Shown piece by piece: positions 9,446-20,253 of a stretch of 61,712 nucleotides of DNA (position 1 is the stretch's first letter; the number at the start of each line of letters is the position of its first letter). Below the pieces are notes generated by a model. It worked only from the letters and a program-made list of their open reading frames with translations, ran no database searches and was not told the DNA's origin. The DNA is taken from positions 1 to 61,712 of the forward strand of contig BBFS01000016.1 of the NCBI GenBank assembly GCA_001313365.1. Direction: 5' to 3'. Position numbers and translations under genes: made by a program. The DNA comes from Paenarthrobacter nitroguajacolicus JCM 14115 (GTDB taxonomy: Bacteria > Actinomycetota > Actinomycetes > Actinomycetales > Micrococcaceae).

Positions 9446-10194
9446 TTATTTTTTGCCTTGGTTGGCCACTGCGAGGATGGCCTGCGCTGCTGCGTCGGGG
9501 TCCAGGTAGGTTCCGCCCGGGTTGATGGGCTGGAAGTCCTCATCCAGTTCATAGACCAGCGGGATACCCGTGGGGATGTTCAGCCCGGCGATGGCGTCGT
9601 CGCTGATGCCGTCCAGGTGCTTCACGAGCGCACGCAGGGAGTTGCCGTGGCGGTGACCAGGACGGTCTTGCCGGCCTTGAGGTCTTCCTTGATGTCCGAT
9701 TCCCAGTAAGGGAGCAGGCGTACCAGGACGTCCTTGAGGCACTCGGTGCGCGGCAGTGCGTCGCCAAGATCCTTGTAGCGGACGTCGTGTGCCTGGGAGA
9801 ATTCGCTGTCGTCGGACAGGGGCGGCGGCGGGGGGGTGTCGTAGCTGCGGCGCCATTCCATGAACTGGTCTTCGCCGAACTCGGCCAGGGTCTGGGCCTT
9901 GTCCTTGCCCTGCAACGCGCCGTAGTGGCGTTCGTTCAGGCGCCAGTCGCGCTTGACCGGGATCCAGCCGCGGTTGGCTTTATCCAGGGCCATGTTGGCA
10001 GTGTTGATGGCACGCTTCAGGAGCGAGGTGTAAAGGACGTCCGGCAGGATCTGGTTCTCCACCAGGAGCTCTCCACCGCGGACTGCTTCTTCGCGGCCTT
10101 GATCGTTCAGGTCTACGTCCACCCAACCGGTGAACAGGTTCTTGGCGTTCCAGTCGCTGTGGCCATGGCGCAGCAGAATCAGCTTGTAAGTCAT
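9446..10194 (-). CDS. gpmA: 2,3-bisphosphoglycerate-dependent phosphoglycerate mutase, frameshifted
   Basis: GpmA interconverts 3- and 2-phosphoglycerate in glycolysis. The phospho-His motif [12 protein letters not shown] opens the protein, with the family blocks [37 protein letters not shown] and [14 protein letters not shown] following. The ATG at 10194 begins [11 protein letters not shown]. At about 9648 a CCC has become CC (TATATPC instead of TAHGNS), and near 9834 a C run adds a proline in the DTPPPP loop. Repaired length is about 248 residues, normal. It converges with phoU across the hairpin at 9329. Confidence 0.95.
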
Positions 10195-10308
10195 GGTTTT
10201 TATCCTAGCCGAGCAGTTACGTGCCCTGCCCGGCGTTACGTCCGGCAACGGACCCCCCCGCGGTCTGAGGCAGGCAGGGATAAAGCCGGCAGGGATAAAG
10301 TGGGGGCC

Positions 10309-11138
10309 GTGGTGCAAAAAGCGGAACGGGTGGGCTCTCCCCCCGCAGTCGGGGCGGAAAGCCGGTTGGCAACATCACGCGGGGGCACCACGAATCCCAA
10401 TCGTATGCGCCGCTTGGACCGCTGGTTGGCGGGACCCCCCCAAGCATGGCGCTGCGCGCCGCCGTCGATCCCCCCCTTGTTGTGGACCTTGGCTATGGCG
10501 CCTCGCCGACCACCGCCGTCGAGCTTTTCGAACGGCTGCAAGCCGTGCGGCCGGATGTCCGGGTCTGCGGAATCGAGATCGAACCGGAGCGCGTAAGGAC
10601 TGCCAAGTCACTGGAGCGGCCCGGGCTGAGCTTCCATGTAGGCGGCTTCGAAGTCCCTGTACCCGGTGACCCGGTGTTGGTGCGGGCATTCAACGTGCTG
10701 CGGCAATATGAGGAAGCGGACGTCGCCGGGATTTGGCGGTTGGTGCAGTCGCGCCTGGCACCCGGCGGTCTGTTCATTGACGGCACCTGCGACGAAATCG
10801 GCCGGCGCGTCACGTGGGTCGCCTTGGATGCGGAGCGCCCGTTGAGCCTCAGTTTTTCCGTGCGGTTCGGCAGTTTTGAGCTGCGTCGGAAGTGGCAGAG
10901 CGACTACCCAAGGCCCTGATTCACAGAAATGTGCCGGGCGAACCGATCCACGCGTTCCTGCAAGCCATGGATAAGGCGTGGCTGGAAGCGGCACCCTTGG
11001 CGTCGTTCGGAAACCGGCAACGCTGGACGGGCATGTGCCGTTCACTGCGCGACGCCGGATGGCCGCTTCAGGATGGTCCGGCAAGGTGGCGTCTAGGCGA
11101 AGTTACCGTGGCATGGGACGCCGTAGCGCCCCCGCTAA
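10309..11138 (+). CDS. Class I SAM-dependent methyltransferase of unknown substrate, frameshifted
   Basis: The SAM-binding motif I is [16 protein letters not shown], followed by an acidic loop GIEIEPERV, a motif III-like [16 protein letters not shown] and a hairpin [13 protein letters not shown]. The fold is therefore a Rossmann methyltransferase, but I cannot name a substrate. The start is one of two adjacent GTGs at 10309/10312 ([12 protein letters not shown]). No strong ribosome-binding site decides between them. C/G runs near 10250, 10430 and 10470 break the frame, and a shift near 10890 joins ...SFELP to [11 protein letters not shown]. The natural stop is a TAA at 11136-11138 if the C5 at 11129 is really C4. 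Length is about 275 residues. Confidence 0.75.
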
Positions 11139-11159
11139 GGCCGATTTACAGTAGCCCCT

Positions 11160-11504
11160 TTACCAGGGGGGGCCGTACGGACCGACATTTCGGTTGCCGC
11201 CACTGCCGGCCTCACGCACGGCGGGACGGACATCGGCAAGGTAGACACAAGCGGCGGTGACGGCAGCAATGCCGAACAACCCCAGGCCGCTGCCGCCGGT
11301 GAGGACGGTCAGGGCGCCGATCGCAAGCGCCACTCCGGTGAGGGCAAGCCAGAAGGTCTTGGTGCGCTTGGAAGCCGCCACGAAGAGCGTCGGCTTATGG
11401 CGCAGGCAGTCCGCGAAGGCCCACAGTTCCAAGGCAAGGGCAACCAAGCCAAGGATGAAGTACACCGCGTTGGTGACAATCGCGATCAAGAATTTTCCGT
11501 CCAC
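11160..11504 (-). CDS. DUF2516 family small membrane protein
   Basis: About 114 residues with three or four hydrophobic segments (FLIAIVTNAVYFILGLVAL, FWLALTGVALAIGAL, GLFGIAAVTAACVYLAD) and the family ending NVGPYGPW, here read as GPYGPPW because of a C7 run. The start is a GTG at 11504, preceded by GGAG. It lies 10 bp after the cystathionine gamma-synthase-like gene on the same strand and is probably co-transcribed. The function of DUF2516 is unknown to me. Confidence 0.85.
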   Translation of the reverse strand: MDGKFLIAIVTNAVYFILGLVALALELWAFADCLRHKPTLFVAASKRTKTFWLALTGVALAIGALTVLTGGSGLGLFGIAAVTAACVYLADVRPAVREAGSGGNRNVGPYGPPW

Positions 11505-11514
11505 GCTCTCCAGC

Positions 11515-12700
11515 CTAACCGTCCAGCGACTTCAGCGCTTGCTCAAGGTCGGACCAGAGGTCCTCCACGTTCTCGATCCCGACACTCAACCGGACCAGAT
11601 TCTCCGGAACGCTGAGCGGCTCGGCCGTGTGCCGGCGTCGGCGTTCAATCAGCGATTCGACCCCGCCCAGGGACGTCGCCGGAAGCCAGAGCTGCAATGC
11701 GCGAACCAATTCGTCTGCGGCTTCGGCACCGCTGCGTTGATCGTCGCCGGCGATTTGGATACAGAGAATGGAACCGAAACCCTTCATCTGCTCCTTTGCA
11801 CGTTGATGGCCCGGGTCCGTCGGGAGGCCGGGGAACCGGATGGCTTCCACGCGGGGGGGGTGGCTGCTGAGACGTTCGGCGAGTTGATGCGGAGGCTTGG
11901 GAACGCTCGATCCGCAGCGCCAAGGTACGGAGGCCGCGCAGTGCCAGCCAGGCCTCAAAGGGTCCGGCGATACCCCCGTGGATGATCCGGTGGTGTAGCA
12001 GGGTGGCGCGCAGTTCCGGATTGGACGTCACCAACGCACCAAGGACAACGTCCGAATGCCCGGCCAGGTACTTGGTCACGGAGTGAAGCACGACGTCGGA
12101 ACCCAGGCTGAGGGGCTGCTGCACCAAGGGCGTGGAGAAGGTATTGTCCGTGACCACGATTGCGCCAACTGCGTGCGCGGCCTCAGTGAGCGCGCGGACG
12201 TCGGCGATGCCGAGCATCGGGTTGGTGGGGCTTTCCAGCCAGAGCAGGTCCGCGTTCTTGCCGTTTTCAGGCTGATGAGCGCCTTCACTGCGTCCGTATC
12301 CGTGATGTCCACGGTGCGAAGTTCAAGGAAACCCTTCTCCGCCAATTCAGTGGCCATGACCAGGGAACCTGCGTAACTGTGCGAGGGCATCACCACCACA
12401 CCGCCGGCAGGAACAAGTGACAACGCTGAGCTGACCGCTGCCAGGCCGGAGGCATAGAGCAGGCCCGGGAGGGTGGCACCTTCCAGTTTGGCCAGCGCGT
12501 CCTCGAAGGGATCCCAGGTGGGGGTTCGCGTAGCGCCCGTAACCGCGGTCTCCGTCGCCTAATGAGCCTGTTCCGAAGTATGTGGAGGACAGGACGATGG
12601 GAGGATTCACCGGCTCGTCATGGGCGCGGTCAGGGCGGCCGGCTGCAACTACGACGGTTTCCGGAGACAAATCGGCGGCGTGCTGATCGGAAAGGCTCAT
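11515..12700 (-). CDS. Cystathionine gamma-synthase-like PLP enzyme (Cys/Met metabolism), frameshifted
   Basis: This PLP-dependent trans-sulfuration family member likely makes cystathionine from an activated homoserine and cysteine. Landmarks are the N-terminal VNPPIVLSSTYF, the PLP ring-stacking region GGVVVMPSHSYAGS, and the PLP-lysine segment VVLHSVTKYLAGHSDV. A C-terminal SLGGVESLIERR follows. The ATG at 12700 (MSLSDQHAADL) is the start and the TAG at 11515 the stop. The frame breaks near 11855-11890, 12262 and 12520. Repaired length is about 385 residues. Cystathionine gamma-lyase or methionine gamma-lyase remain possible, since this family is hard to split from sequence alone. Confidence 0.85.
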
Positions 12701-12773
12701 GGTTTCAGCGTAGTCGTGGGCAATGCTGTGGATAAAAGGCGTCTCGTATGCCGGTGATCGGTAGGCTAGTCGA

Positions 12774-13474
<701 letters not shown>

Positions 13475-13478
<4 letters not shown>

Positions 13479-14629
13479 GCGTCTGGGACGACCTCCAAGG
13501 GCAAGCACCCGTCGTTGCCCAACTCAAGCAGGCTGCGCAAGGTGAGACCGGGCTTACCCATGCATGGCTGTTCACCGGCCCGCCGGGATCCGGCCGTTCG
13601 AACGCTGCCAAGGCCTTCGCCGCCGCGTTGAACTGCGAGCAGGACGACGTCACCATGCGTGGCTGCGGCGACTGCGCGGCATGCCACACGATCCTCGGTG
13701 AGACGCACTCGGATGTGACGTTCGTGCGCACCGAAAAGGTCACCATCACCATCGACGAAGCCCGCGAACTCGTGTCCAAAGCAGGCGACCGGCCAGCCAC
13801 GGGACGGTGGCGGATCATCGTGGTGGAGGACGCTGACCGCATGGCCGAGCGCACCACCAACGTTCTGCTGAAAGCCATCGAGGAACCCACTCCCAGGACT
13901 ATCTGGATGCTGTGTGCGCCCTCCCCCGCCGACGTCCTGGTCACCATCCGTTCGCGATGCCGTCCCGTGAGCCTGCGACTGCCGCCAGCTTCCGACGTCG
14001 CTGACCTTTTGGTGAGGCGCGACGGCGTCGAACGCCAACTCGCGGACCGTGCGGCGCGGGCCGCGCAAAGCCATATAGGGATTGCCAGGCGCTTGGCCCG
14101 CGACGCCGATGCGCGGCAACGTCGGATGGATACCGTTCGTATCCCGCTTGGCCTGCGAGGCGTCACCGCTGCCGTGATGATGGCCGAAAAGTTGGTCAAG
14201 ATCGCCACCGAAGAAGCCAACAGCTCCAACGACGAACGCGACGCCGCAGAGAAGATCGCGCTCCTGGCGAGCCTGGGTGCTCCCGAATCCGGCACCCTCC
14301 CACCGTCCATGCGTAGCCAGGTCAAGCAACTTGAGGACGACCAGAAACGGCGCGCCAAGCGCTCCATCACTGACTCGTTGGACCGCACGCTGACGGATCT
14401 GCTGTCCTTTTACCGGGACGTCCTGATCATCCAATTGGGGGGGAACGCAGTGGAACTGGTCAACGTTGAACTCAAGAGCGAACTGGAAGAATTCGCGGGC
14501 CATTCAACGCCGGAAACCACCCTGGCCCGGATGGACGCCATCAACAAGGCCCGTGTCCGAATCACCACCACCAACGTGGCGCCGCTATTGGCGGTCGAGT
14601 CCATGGCCACGAGCCTCATCCAGCAATAG
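13475..14629 (+). CDS. holB: DNA polymerase III subunit delta' (clamp loader)
   Basis: HolB is the delta' subunit that helps load the sliding clamp. This is one of the few genes here with no frame break. The Walker A-like loop is FTGPPGSGRSNAAKAF, followed by a zinc-binding CGDCAACHTI, an IVVEDADRM acidic motif, and the SRC motif in TIRSRCRPVSL. The 384-residue length fits. The GTG start overlaps the tmk stop, so the two are translationally coupled. The C-terminal third is the helical collar domain, with LDRTLTDLLSFYRDVLI. Confidence 0.95.
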
Positions 14630-14637
14630 GAGAATGC

Positions 14638-16293
14638 ATGAAGTCCGCACCCCCCCGCCGGTCCGCCGGTACCCCCCCTTCAAGGGACCGGTCTGCCCAG
14701 CTTGATGCGGGTGGTGGTTCGGCAAGCCGGGGTGTTGCGGGGCGTGGGCCCCCCCGCCGCGGGTTTGCGGCGCTATGCGTTGCCCTTGCTTCCATGCTGG
14801 TACTCAGCGCCTGCACCCTTCCGTTCCTGCCAACCCCAACGGCCAAGCCCTCCACCAGCACGGTTGATCCGTCCATCGCTGCCTCAGCTCCTGAAGGCTT
14901 GGAAAAGTTCTACTCGCAATCGGTGGAGTGGAACTCGTGCGAGGATGGCTACCACTGCGGCAAGGTCCAGGTGCCTAAGGACTACGCTAATCCGGCTTCC
15001 GGGGGACATCACGCTTTCCGTCATCAAGTTGCCCAGCACCGGGAACAAGCAAGGGTCCATCCTGGTCAACCCCCCCGGCGGACCTGGTGGTTCCGGCGTC
15101 GATTTCATCAAGGATGCCGGCAACACCCACTTCACCGAGAAGCTGCGGGCAAACTACGATGTGGTCGGTTTTGATCCCCGGGGGGGCGTGGGCCGCTCCG
15201 CTCCTGTGACCTGCATGACCGACGCGGAACGTGACGCCGCGCGCGAAAAAGTGTTCCGCAAGAACACCGACGAAGGACTGGCTGCCGCACTTGCCTTTAA
15301 CAAAGCTTTCGCTGAGCAGTGCGCCCAGCAGACCGGTGATGTCTTGGGCCATATCGATACCGTGAGCGCCGCCAAGGACCTGGACATCCTGCGCGCCGTG
15401 GCGAACGATGCCAAACTCAACTACTTGGCTTCTCCTACGGCACGTTCCTCGGATCCACCTACGCTTCGCTCTTCCCGGACAACGTGGGCCGCGTGGTCCT
15501 TGACGGCGCCGTGGATCCAGCCAACAGCAACGAGGAACTGACAGCCGGTCAGGCACGCGCCTTCGAAAGGGCCCTCCGCACTTATGTGGCCAGCTGCCAG
15601 GGACAACAACAGTGTCCTTTGAGCGGATCCGTGGACAACGGTGTTCAGGAAATCCGTGATCTCATCAACGCCGTTGACCAGAATCCCCAAACCGCCAAGG
15701 ACGGGCGTTTGGTGACGGCCAACGACTTCGTCAACGGCCTCATTCTGCCCCCCCTCTACAACGATCAAAGCTGGCCGGCCCTGACCCAGGCCCTGGAGAG
15801 CGCCTTCTCCGGTGACGTCTCCCAGATGATGCGGCTTGCGGACTTGGGTGCAGACCGCGACCCCAACGGCACATACAGCTCCAACTCCGCTTTCGCGTTC
15901 CAGGCCATCAACTGCCTGGACTATCCGATGGTTACGGACACTGCCGGCATGCGGGCGGAGGAAGTCCGCCTTTTGCAGGACTCCCCCCACATTCGGTGCG
16001 TTCTTCGCCTACGGCGGTGTCACCTGCAAGGATTGGCCCTACGCCAGCACCCGCACGCCGGCACCGGTGGAATACAACGGATCTGCGCCCATCGTGGTGG
16101 TGGGCACCACTGGTGATCCTGCCACCCCGCTCGAGTGGTCCCAGTCGCTGCGCAAGCAGCTTGAGAATGCTTCCCTCGTCACGTGGAAGGTGAGGGGCAC
16201 ACCGCCTACGGCCGCGCGAACTCGTGCGTCAGCACCGCCGTCGACGACTACTTCGTAGACGGAAAGCTGCCGCAGGACGGCCTCACATGCTAG
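14638..16293 (+). CDS. Secreted alpha/beta hydrolase, tripeptidyl aminopeptidase-like, frameshifted
   Basis: Exported serine hydrolase of the Streptomyces Tap/Slp type, cleaving N-terminal peptides outside the cell. The ATG at 14638 follows GGAGAATG. A basic N-terminus leads to a signal with the lipobox MLVLSAC. The core has LVNPGGPGGSG (oxyanion region), FDPRGVGRSAPV and the nucleophile elbow GFSYGTFLG. The TAP-like C-terminal domain has the acid VVGTTGDPATP and the His in GEGHTAYGR. Two runs add codons exactly inside conserved motifs (NPPGGPGG at 15069, DPRGGVG at 15180). Other breaks are at 14690, 14750, 15000, 15428, 15985 and 16190. The TAG at 16291-16293 overlaps the stop of the convergent gene. 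Confidence 0.88.
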
Positions 16294-17024
16294 AGGTGCC
16301 TGGCTTCCCGCTTCTCCACCAGGAGCGGGAGCTGCTTGATGGAGTCCACGACGACGGTGGCTCCGGCCGCGCGTAGCGTCGCCTCCGAGTGCGAGCCGGT
16401 CAGGACGCCCGCCACGAGGGACGCTCCGGAACGAACGCCCGAAAGCATGTCCGAGCTGGTATCGCCCACCACTGCCACCTCCCGCACGTCATCGAGGTCC
16501 AGTGCCAGCACGGCTGTCAGGATCATGTCCGGGTACGGACGTCCACGCCCGGCATCGGCCGGGCAGAGGCTAAGGTCCGCCAGGCCCATCCACCCGAGCG
16601 ATTCCAGCACCATGTTTTGCGTGTGGCGGCCGAATCCCGTGGCCAGGCAAATCTGCATGCCGGACTCACGCATCCACAGAATTGCGTCCTCCGCCCCCCC
16701 GGCAATGGCGCGTACACCGCCGTCCTCAATAAGCTCGTCATAGGTTTTTTCGAAGATTTTGTTTGCGCTTTCGGCCACAGCGAGGTCCTCGAAGAGGTGG
16801 CTGAAGACAGTCAATTTCGAGAAGCCCATGGTGTCCCGGGCATAGCCGAGCATGCTCTCGAACCGGGTGCTACCCGGTTCGATGCCGTGCTCCACAAGTG
16901 CCTTGGACATGGCCCGCTCTGTGCGGCCATCATCGGTGATGGTGGTGCCCACCATGTCCACGACGGCTAGCCTCAGCCGGTTCGGTGCATGGCTGTCGTC
17001 CCTGCTAATTTCATCCCCGTTCAA
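16290..17024 (-). CDS. Phosphonatase-like HAD-superfamily hydrolase
   Basis: HAD phosphohydrolase resembling phosphonoacetaldehyde hydrolase. Motif I is VVDMVGTTITDDG: the first Asp is the nucleophile, and the residue two after it is Val rather than Asp, as in the phosphonatase branch (Ala there) and unlike classic DxD phosphatases. Motif II is CLATGFGRH, and motif IV is VAVVGDTSSDMLSG. The protein is uninterrupted at 244 residues. The start is a TTG at 17024 with GGGGGA upstream; this is uncertain, as an internal start is possible. Its stop overlaps that of the hydrolase on the other strand. The substrate is not evident, and no phosphonate genes lie nearby. Confidence 0.82.
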   Translation of the reverse strand: MNGDEISRDDSHAPNRLRLAVVDMVGTTITDDGRTERAMSKALVEHGIEPGSTRFESMLGYARDTMGFSKLTVFSHLFEDLAVAESANKIFEKTYDELIEDGGVRAIAGGAEDAILWMRESGMQICLATGFGRHTQNMVLESLGWMGLADLSLCPADAGRGRPYPDMILTAVLALDLDDVREVAVVGDTSSDMLSGVRSGASLVAGVLTGSHSEATLRAAGATVVVDSIKQLPLLVEKREARHL

Positions 17025-17274
17025 TGCGTCCCCCGGTCATGGAGCGGCTCCTTCGGCTTGTTACGCGACTTCGCTTGTATGCATGGCGGACGGATCTCAC
17101 CACAGTTGATTCCCCCAGCTTCCGGCTGCCGGGAAACCACTGCCTGAACCCGGTCCGACGCGCGGGTGAACATCCCCGCAACGGCCGCCACTGCCTTCGT
17201 TTTGACCCGGGTGCGGTGCCTCTATTACAGTTATGTCTTGCGTGATCGCCCGGGAAACCGGTGATGAACGCAGT

Positions 17275-17347
17275 GCTTCCTTAGCTCAGTCGGTAGAGCG
17301 TTTCACTCGTAATGAAAAGGTCATCAGTTCGATTCTGATAGGAAGCT
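17275..17347 (+). tRNA. tRNA-Thr (anticodon CGT)
   Basis: The acceptor arms GCTTCCT and AGGAAGC pair. The D arm contains TAGCTCAGTCGGTAGAGC. The anticodon stem TTTCA/TGAAA encloses CTCGTAA, giving CGT. The T arm ATCAG-TTCGATT-CTGAT is regular. There is no encoded CCA. Confidence 0.95.
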
Positions 17348-17352
17348 CGGAG

Positions 17353-17395
17353 AAAAAGCCCCCGCTGGTTCGTTGAACCAGCGGGGCTTTTGTTT
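17353..17395 (+). terminator. Terminator downstream of tRNA-Thr
   Basis: AAAAAGCCCCCGCTGGTTC and GAACCAGCGGGGCTTTT pair around a three-base loop, followed by TGTTTG. It also can serve the convergent minus-strand gene at 17404. Confidence 0.9.
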
Positions 17396-17403
17396 GCTGC
17401 CTG

Positions 17404-17835
17404 TCATCCCACGGGGAGTATCCCGATGAACCACAATGAGCCCGCGGCGAAGGCCATGAAGACGGGAAGCAGGCAGCCAACCAGCATTTTGGACTGGCTG
17501 ACGACTTGGTAGGACTCTTGTGGGTCTGCAGGGTTGTAGGCCACGGCCAGCGGTGAGCCGGGTAGGGTTTCGTTCACCGTTGAGACATCAGATTCTCCCC
17601 CGTAGACAACACCGCAGGAGTCGCTGAACTGGTAATACGGCCGGAAACGGCGGTTGCGGGTGGAGTTTCCCCCACCATTGGTCCAGCCGGAGCGGTTTCC
17701 AGTCACAGTCGCGAGGACTTTGGGCCACCTGGAGACCAACGTCTCCCTGCGTTTCATCTCCCTGATGGCGCTGAAAAGCGTCCATATAACGGCGAGCACG
17801 AATAGCGCCCACACAACATAAAGCACGACTTTCAC
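17404..17835 (-). CDS. DUF3592-family membrane protein
   Basis: About 143 residues. There is one N-terminal membrane segment (VVLYVVWALFVLAVIWTLF) and another at the C-terminus (LLPVFMAFAAGSLWFIGIL). Between them lies an extracellular domain with RWPKVLATVTGNRSG, FRPYYQFSD and GSPLAVAYNPADPQES, the pattern of DUF3592. I prefer the GTG at 17835 (VKVVLYVVW), since the frame upstream is Arg/Cys-rich and unlike the family. A C run at 17843 lies just upstream. No function is known to me. It may be linked with the next upstream gene on the same strand. Confidence 0.75.
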   Translation of the reverse strand: MKVVLYVVWALFVLAVIWTLFSAIREMKRRETLVSRWPKVLATVTGNRSGWTNGGGNSTRNRRFRPYYQFSDSCGVVYGGESDVSTVNETLPGSPLAVAYNPADPQESYQVVSQSKMLVGCLLPVFMAFAAGSLWFIGILPVG

Positions 17836-17867
17836 AACTGCTCCCCCCCCACATCGGGTCCTCACGA

Positions 17868-18640
17868 TCAGTCAGTCGCGGGCACTCCGGGTCTTCCTTG
17901 GCGGCCATGGCTCCAGCCATTTTGTACTGCTTTGAGTCGTTCCTCCGCGGCGGCGAGCTGAGCCGGCGTGGATCCCCCCGGGAAACTTGTCCAGACGAAC
18001 GTCAATGGCGCCGCTAGAGGGTCGCGCGGTGTCAGGCGTGCCACGGCGATCACCTCGACAGTGTTCAGGGAGACCTCCATCGCGTGGGCAGGATCCAGGC
18101 TGACGTCGACGTTGTATGCGCTCTCCAAGTACTCAAGTAGGGATCTGGCTACCTTGTGGAGGCCTTCGAAGCGTTCAACGTCGGTTTCCACGCTGTAGGA
18201 GTCCTCCGGTGGGCTCTCACCGCCCCCACCGGTTCCCGTACTGGATCACGAAGCCGTCGAACAAGCGGTCCACCGTTATCATCGTGCCGCGGTCACCGGC
18301 TTCGCGGGATCCGTCCGCCGTGACCCTCCAGTGTGCTTCCGGGCGCATCGACACAATGACGTTCCCGACGAAAATGGTGGCAGCATCGCGTAGCTTGGGG
18401 GTCGCGCAAGATTAGGTCGACGTTGGTTCGCAAGAAGGCGAGCAGGCTGACTAAGTCAATAGCAAGGTTCTCTGCGGGAACGCCGCTGCTTTGGCAGAAC
18501 ACCATGAACGGCGCGTAACCGGCCAGGTGCTTGACCGGAGCCTCGTCCTCCGGCGCTGGCCGGTACAGCGCAGTCTTGGAGGAAAGTGATGCAGGCAGCC
18601 CGGATGCAGGCCCGTCAAAAAGACCTTCCATATCCCCCAT
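17868..18640 (-). CDS. Hypothetical cytosolic protein, frameshifted
   Basis: Read through the breaks it is about 255 residues starting at the ATG at 18640 (MGDMEGLFDGPASGLPAS) with AGGATG upstream. Recognisable stretches are HLAGYAPFMVFCQSSGVP, LVSLLAFLRTNVDLILRDP, SMRPEAHWRVTADGS, TMITVDRLFDGFVIQYGN and VVEVIAVARLTPRDPL-like strands. It looks like a globular alpha/beta protein without membrane segments. I do not recognise the family. It is followed by the DUF3592 gene 32 bp later. The frame shifts near 18402, 18225 and 17980. The reading-frame end near 17868 is uncertain. Confidence 0.6.
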
Positions 18641-18765
18641 GGCCCATCCTAGGACGACCGCAATTGTTTGGACCCTGAATGGTGAAATAAGTTCGCGGCT
18701 CCTCCGCTTGGAGCGACGTTGCGCTGCCCCGCCGAGGCGAGTGGCGTCGTCGAGCGTTAAAGGCA

Positions 18766-18800
18766 GGTGCCCGCCCCCCCCAAGGGGGGACGGGGGCACC
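18766..18800. terminator. G/C-run hairpin, terminator of the aldo/keto reductase gene
   Basis: GGTGCCCGCCCCCCC and GGGGGGACGGGGGCACC pair around CAAG. It sits 19 bp beyond the reductase stop. The run lengths are unreliable in this sequence. Confidence 0.7.
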
Positions 18801-18818
18801 GCGGTAAAACTCGGGGGG

Positions 18819-19662
18819 TTATGCGAAGTCGGAGACTGCCGGGTCCGGACCGATGCGGCCTTCAGCGCCGCGGTCCAAGCCGTTGATGGCCTCGACGTCG
18901 GTGGCGTCCAGTGTCACGTTGAGCGCTGCGAAGTTCTCCTGGATGCGGGACTCCGTGACGGACTTGGGGATTACGACGTTGCCGATAGCCAGGTGCCAGG
19001 CGATGATGATCTGCGCCGGAGTGGCATCATGCTTGGCGGCGATCTCAGCCACGGTAGCGCTTTCGAGCAGCTCGCCACCCTGGCCCAGCGGGGGACCATG
19101 CCTGAGTCAGGATGCCCTTGGAAGCGTTGAATTCGCGGAGGTCGGCCTGGTTGAAGAACGGGTGCAGCTCAACCTGGTTGATGGCCGGTACAACACCGGT
19201 CTCATCGATGATGTGCTGCAGGCCTTCTTTGGTGAAGTTGGAGACGCCGATGGACTTGACCCGGCCGCGCTTCTTGAGCTCGATGAGGGCTTTCCAAGTG
19301 TCCACGTACTTTTCCTGCTTGGGCTGCTGCCAGTGGATCAAGTACAGGTCCAGCGTCTCGAGGCCGAGGCGATCCATGGACTCCTCGAAGGCAGCGAGGG
19401 TGGATTCGTAGCCCTGGTCGGCGTTCCAGAGTTTGGTGGTGATGAAGATTTCCTCGGTGGAAAGGCCGGAGGAAGCAATGGCACGGCCGACGCCTGCCTC
19501 GTTGCCGTAGATCTTGGCGGTATCGATGTGGCGGAACCCGGCTTCGAAAGCCTGGCGCACCACCTTTTCGGCTACATCGTCTTCAACTTGCCACACCCCC
19601 CCGTAGCCGAGCTGGGGGATGGTGTTGCCGTCGTTGAAAGTAAGTGTTGGTGACGAAGTCAT
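18819..19662 (-). CDS. Aldo/keto reductase (AKR5-like, 2,5-diketo-D-gluconate reductase type), one frameshift
   Basis: NADPH-dependent reductase of carbonyl groups with a TIM-barrel fold. The catalytic Asp and Tyr are in FRHIDTAKIYGNEAGVG, the Lys is in ITTKLWNAD, and the His is in LYLIHWQQP. The cofactor-binding end has VIPKSVTESRIQENFAAL. I take the start at the second Met (MTSSPTLTFNDG, 19662), which has AGGA eight bases upstream; another ATG lies three codons earlier. A G run near 19092 breaks the frame between AWSP and LGQGGELL. About 277 residues, typical. The physiological substrate is unknown. Confidence 0.9.
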
Positions 19663-19784
19663 GTTTGCCATCCTGCCAGCAAGCAGTCGCCAAAAGCGCC
19701 GAATGTTACGCAGATCAGCTATGCGCTTAACTTCTTGCATGCAGGGAATAAGGGCGCACGCGGGTAGTTGCTAACGCGCCTCAT

Positions 19785-20166
19785 TTAGCGCAGCCGGGGG
19801 TCAGGCTCCCAGTTGACGCTCCGCGTCAGCAACCTGCTCGAAAACTGATTCCGCCCGGCGTCGAACGGACAACGCGCCCACTGGAACGGGTCCACGGCCA
19901 ACCTCAACATAGCTGCGGCCTCAGCCGTAGTGGCCAGGGAATTTCCTGCTTTGGATAGGGCCCGGTGAACGCCGGCAAGTCCTCCCGGGACGTCCAAGCC
20001 GTCGCTGGGAGACCTTTTCTGGGCTTCGACGCAGATGGTCCTGACCCGAGGCGACAACTCGGCGAGTTCGTTGGCTATTTGCACGAGCTCGTTGTAGAGC
20101 TGCTCGTCATCCACGCCTCAAGGACTTGGTGGTACCGATCCAATCCCCCCCGATGAAAACGGTCAT
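19785..20166 (-). CDS. Hypothetical helical protein next to bpa, frameshifted
   Basis: The repaired protein is about 125 residues: MTVFIGxDLDRYHQVLEAW joined to DDEQLYNELVQIANELAEL, then VRTICVEAQKRSPSDG, LAGVHRALSKAGNSLATT and a C-terminal RSVNWEPDPRLR. It is predicted mostly helical with no signal or membrane segment. The opening resembles, weakly, WXG100-type proteins of Actinobacteria, but there is no WXG motif, so I assign no family. The ATG at 20166 is the first plausible start. A G run at 20146 and a lost G near 20113 break the frame. It begins 88 bp after the bpa stop on the same strand. Confidence 0.55.
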
Positions 20167-20253
20167 GGGCACGGCGCCACAGCCCCCCCTTGCCAAGCTC
20201 CAGATCGTCTTTCCGTCCTTGCCGGACGGCCCCAAAGAAACCCACCTGCGAAC

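Noticed and set aside
11846..12217. Separate short enzymes on the minus strand within the cystathionine gamma-synthase-like gene
   Set aside because: The pieces join into one PLP enzyme when run errors are repaired; the conserved motifs occur in order.
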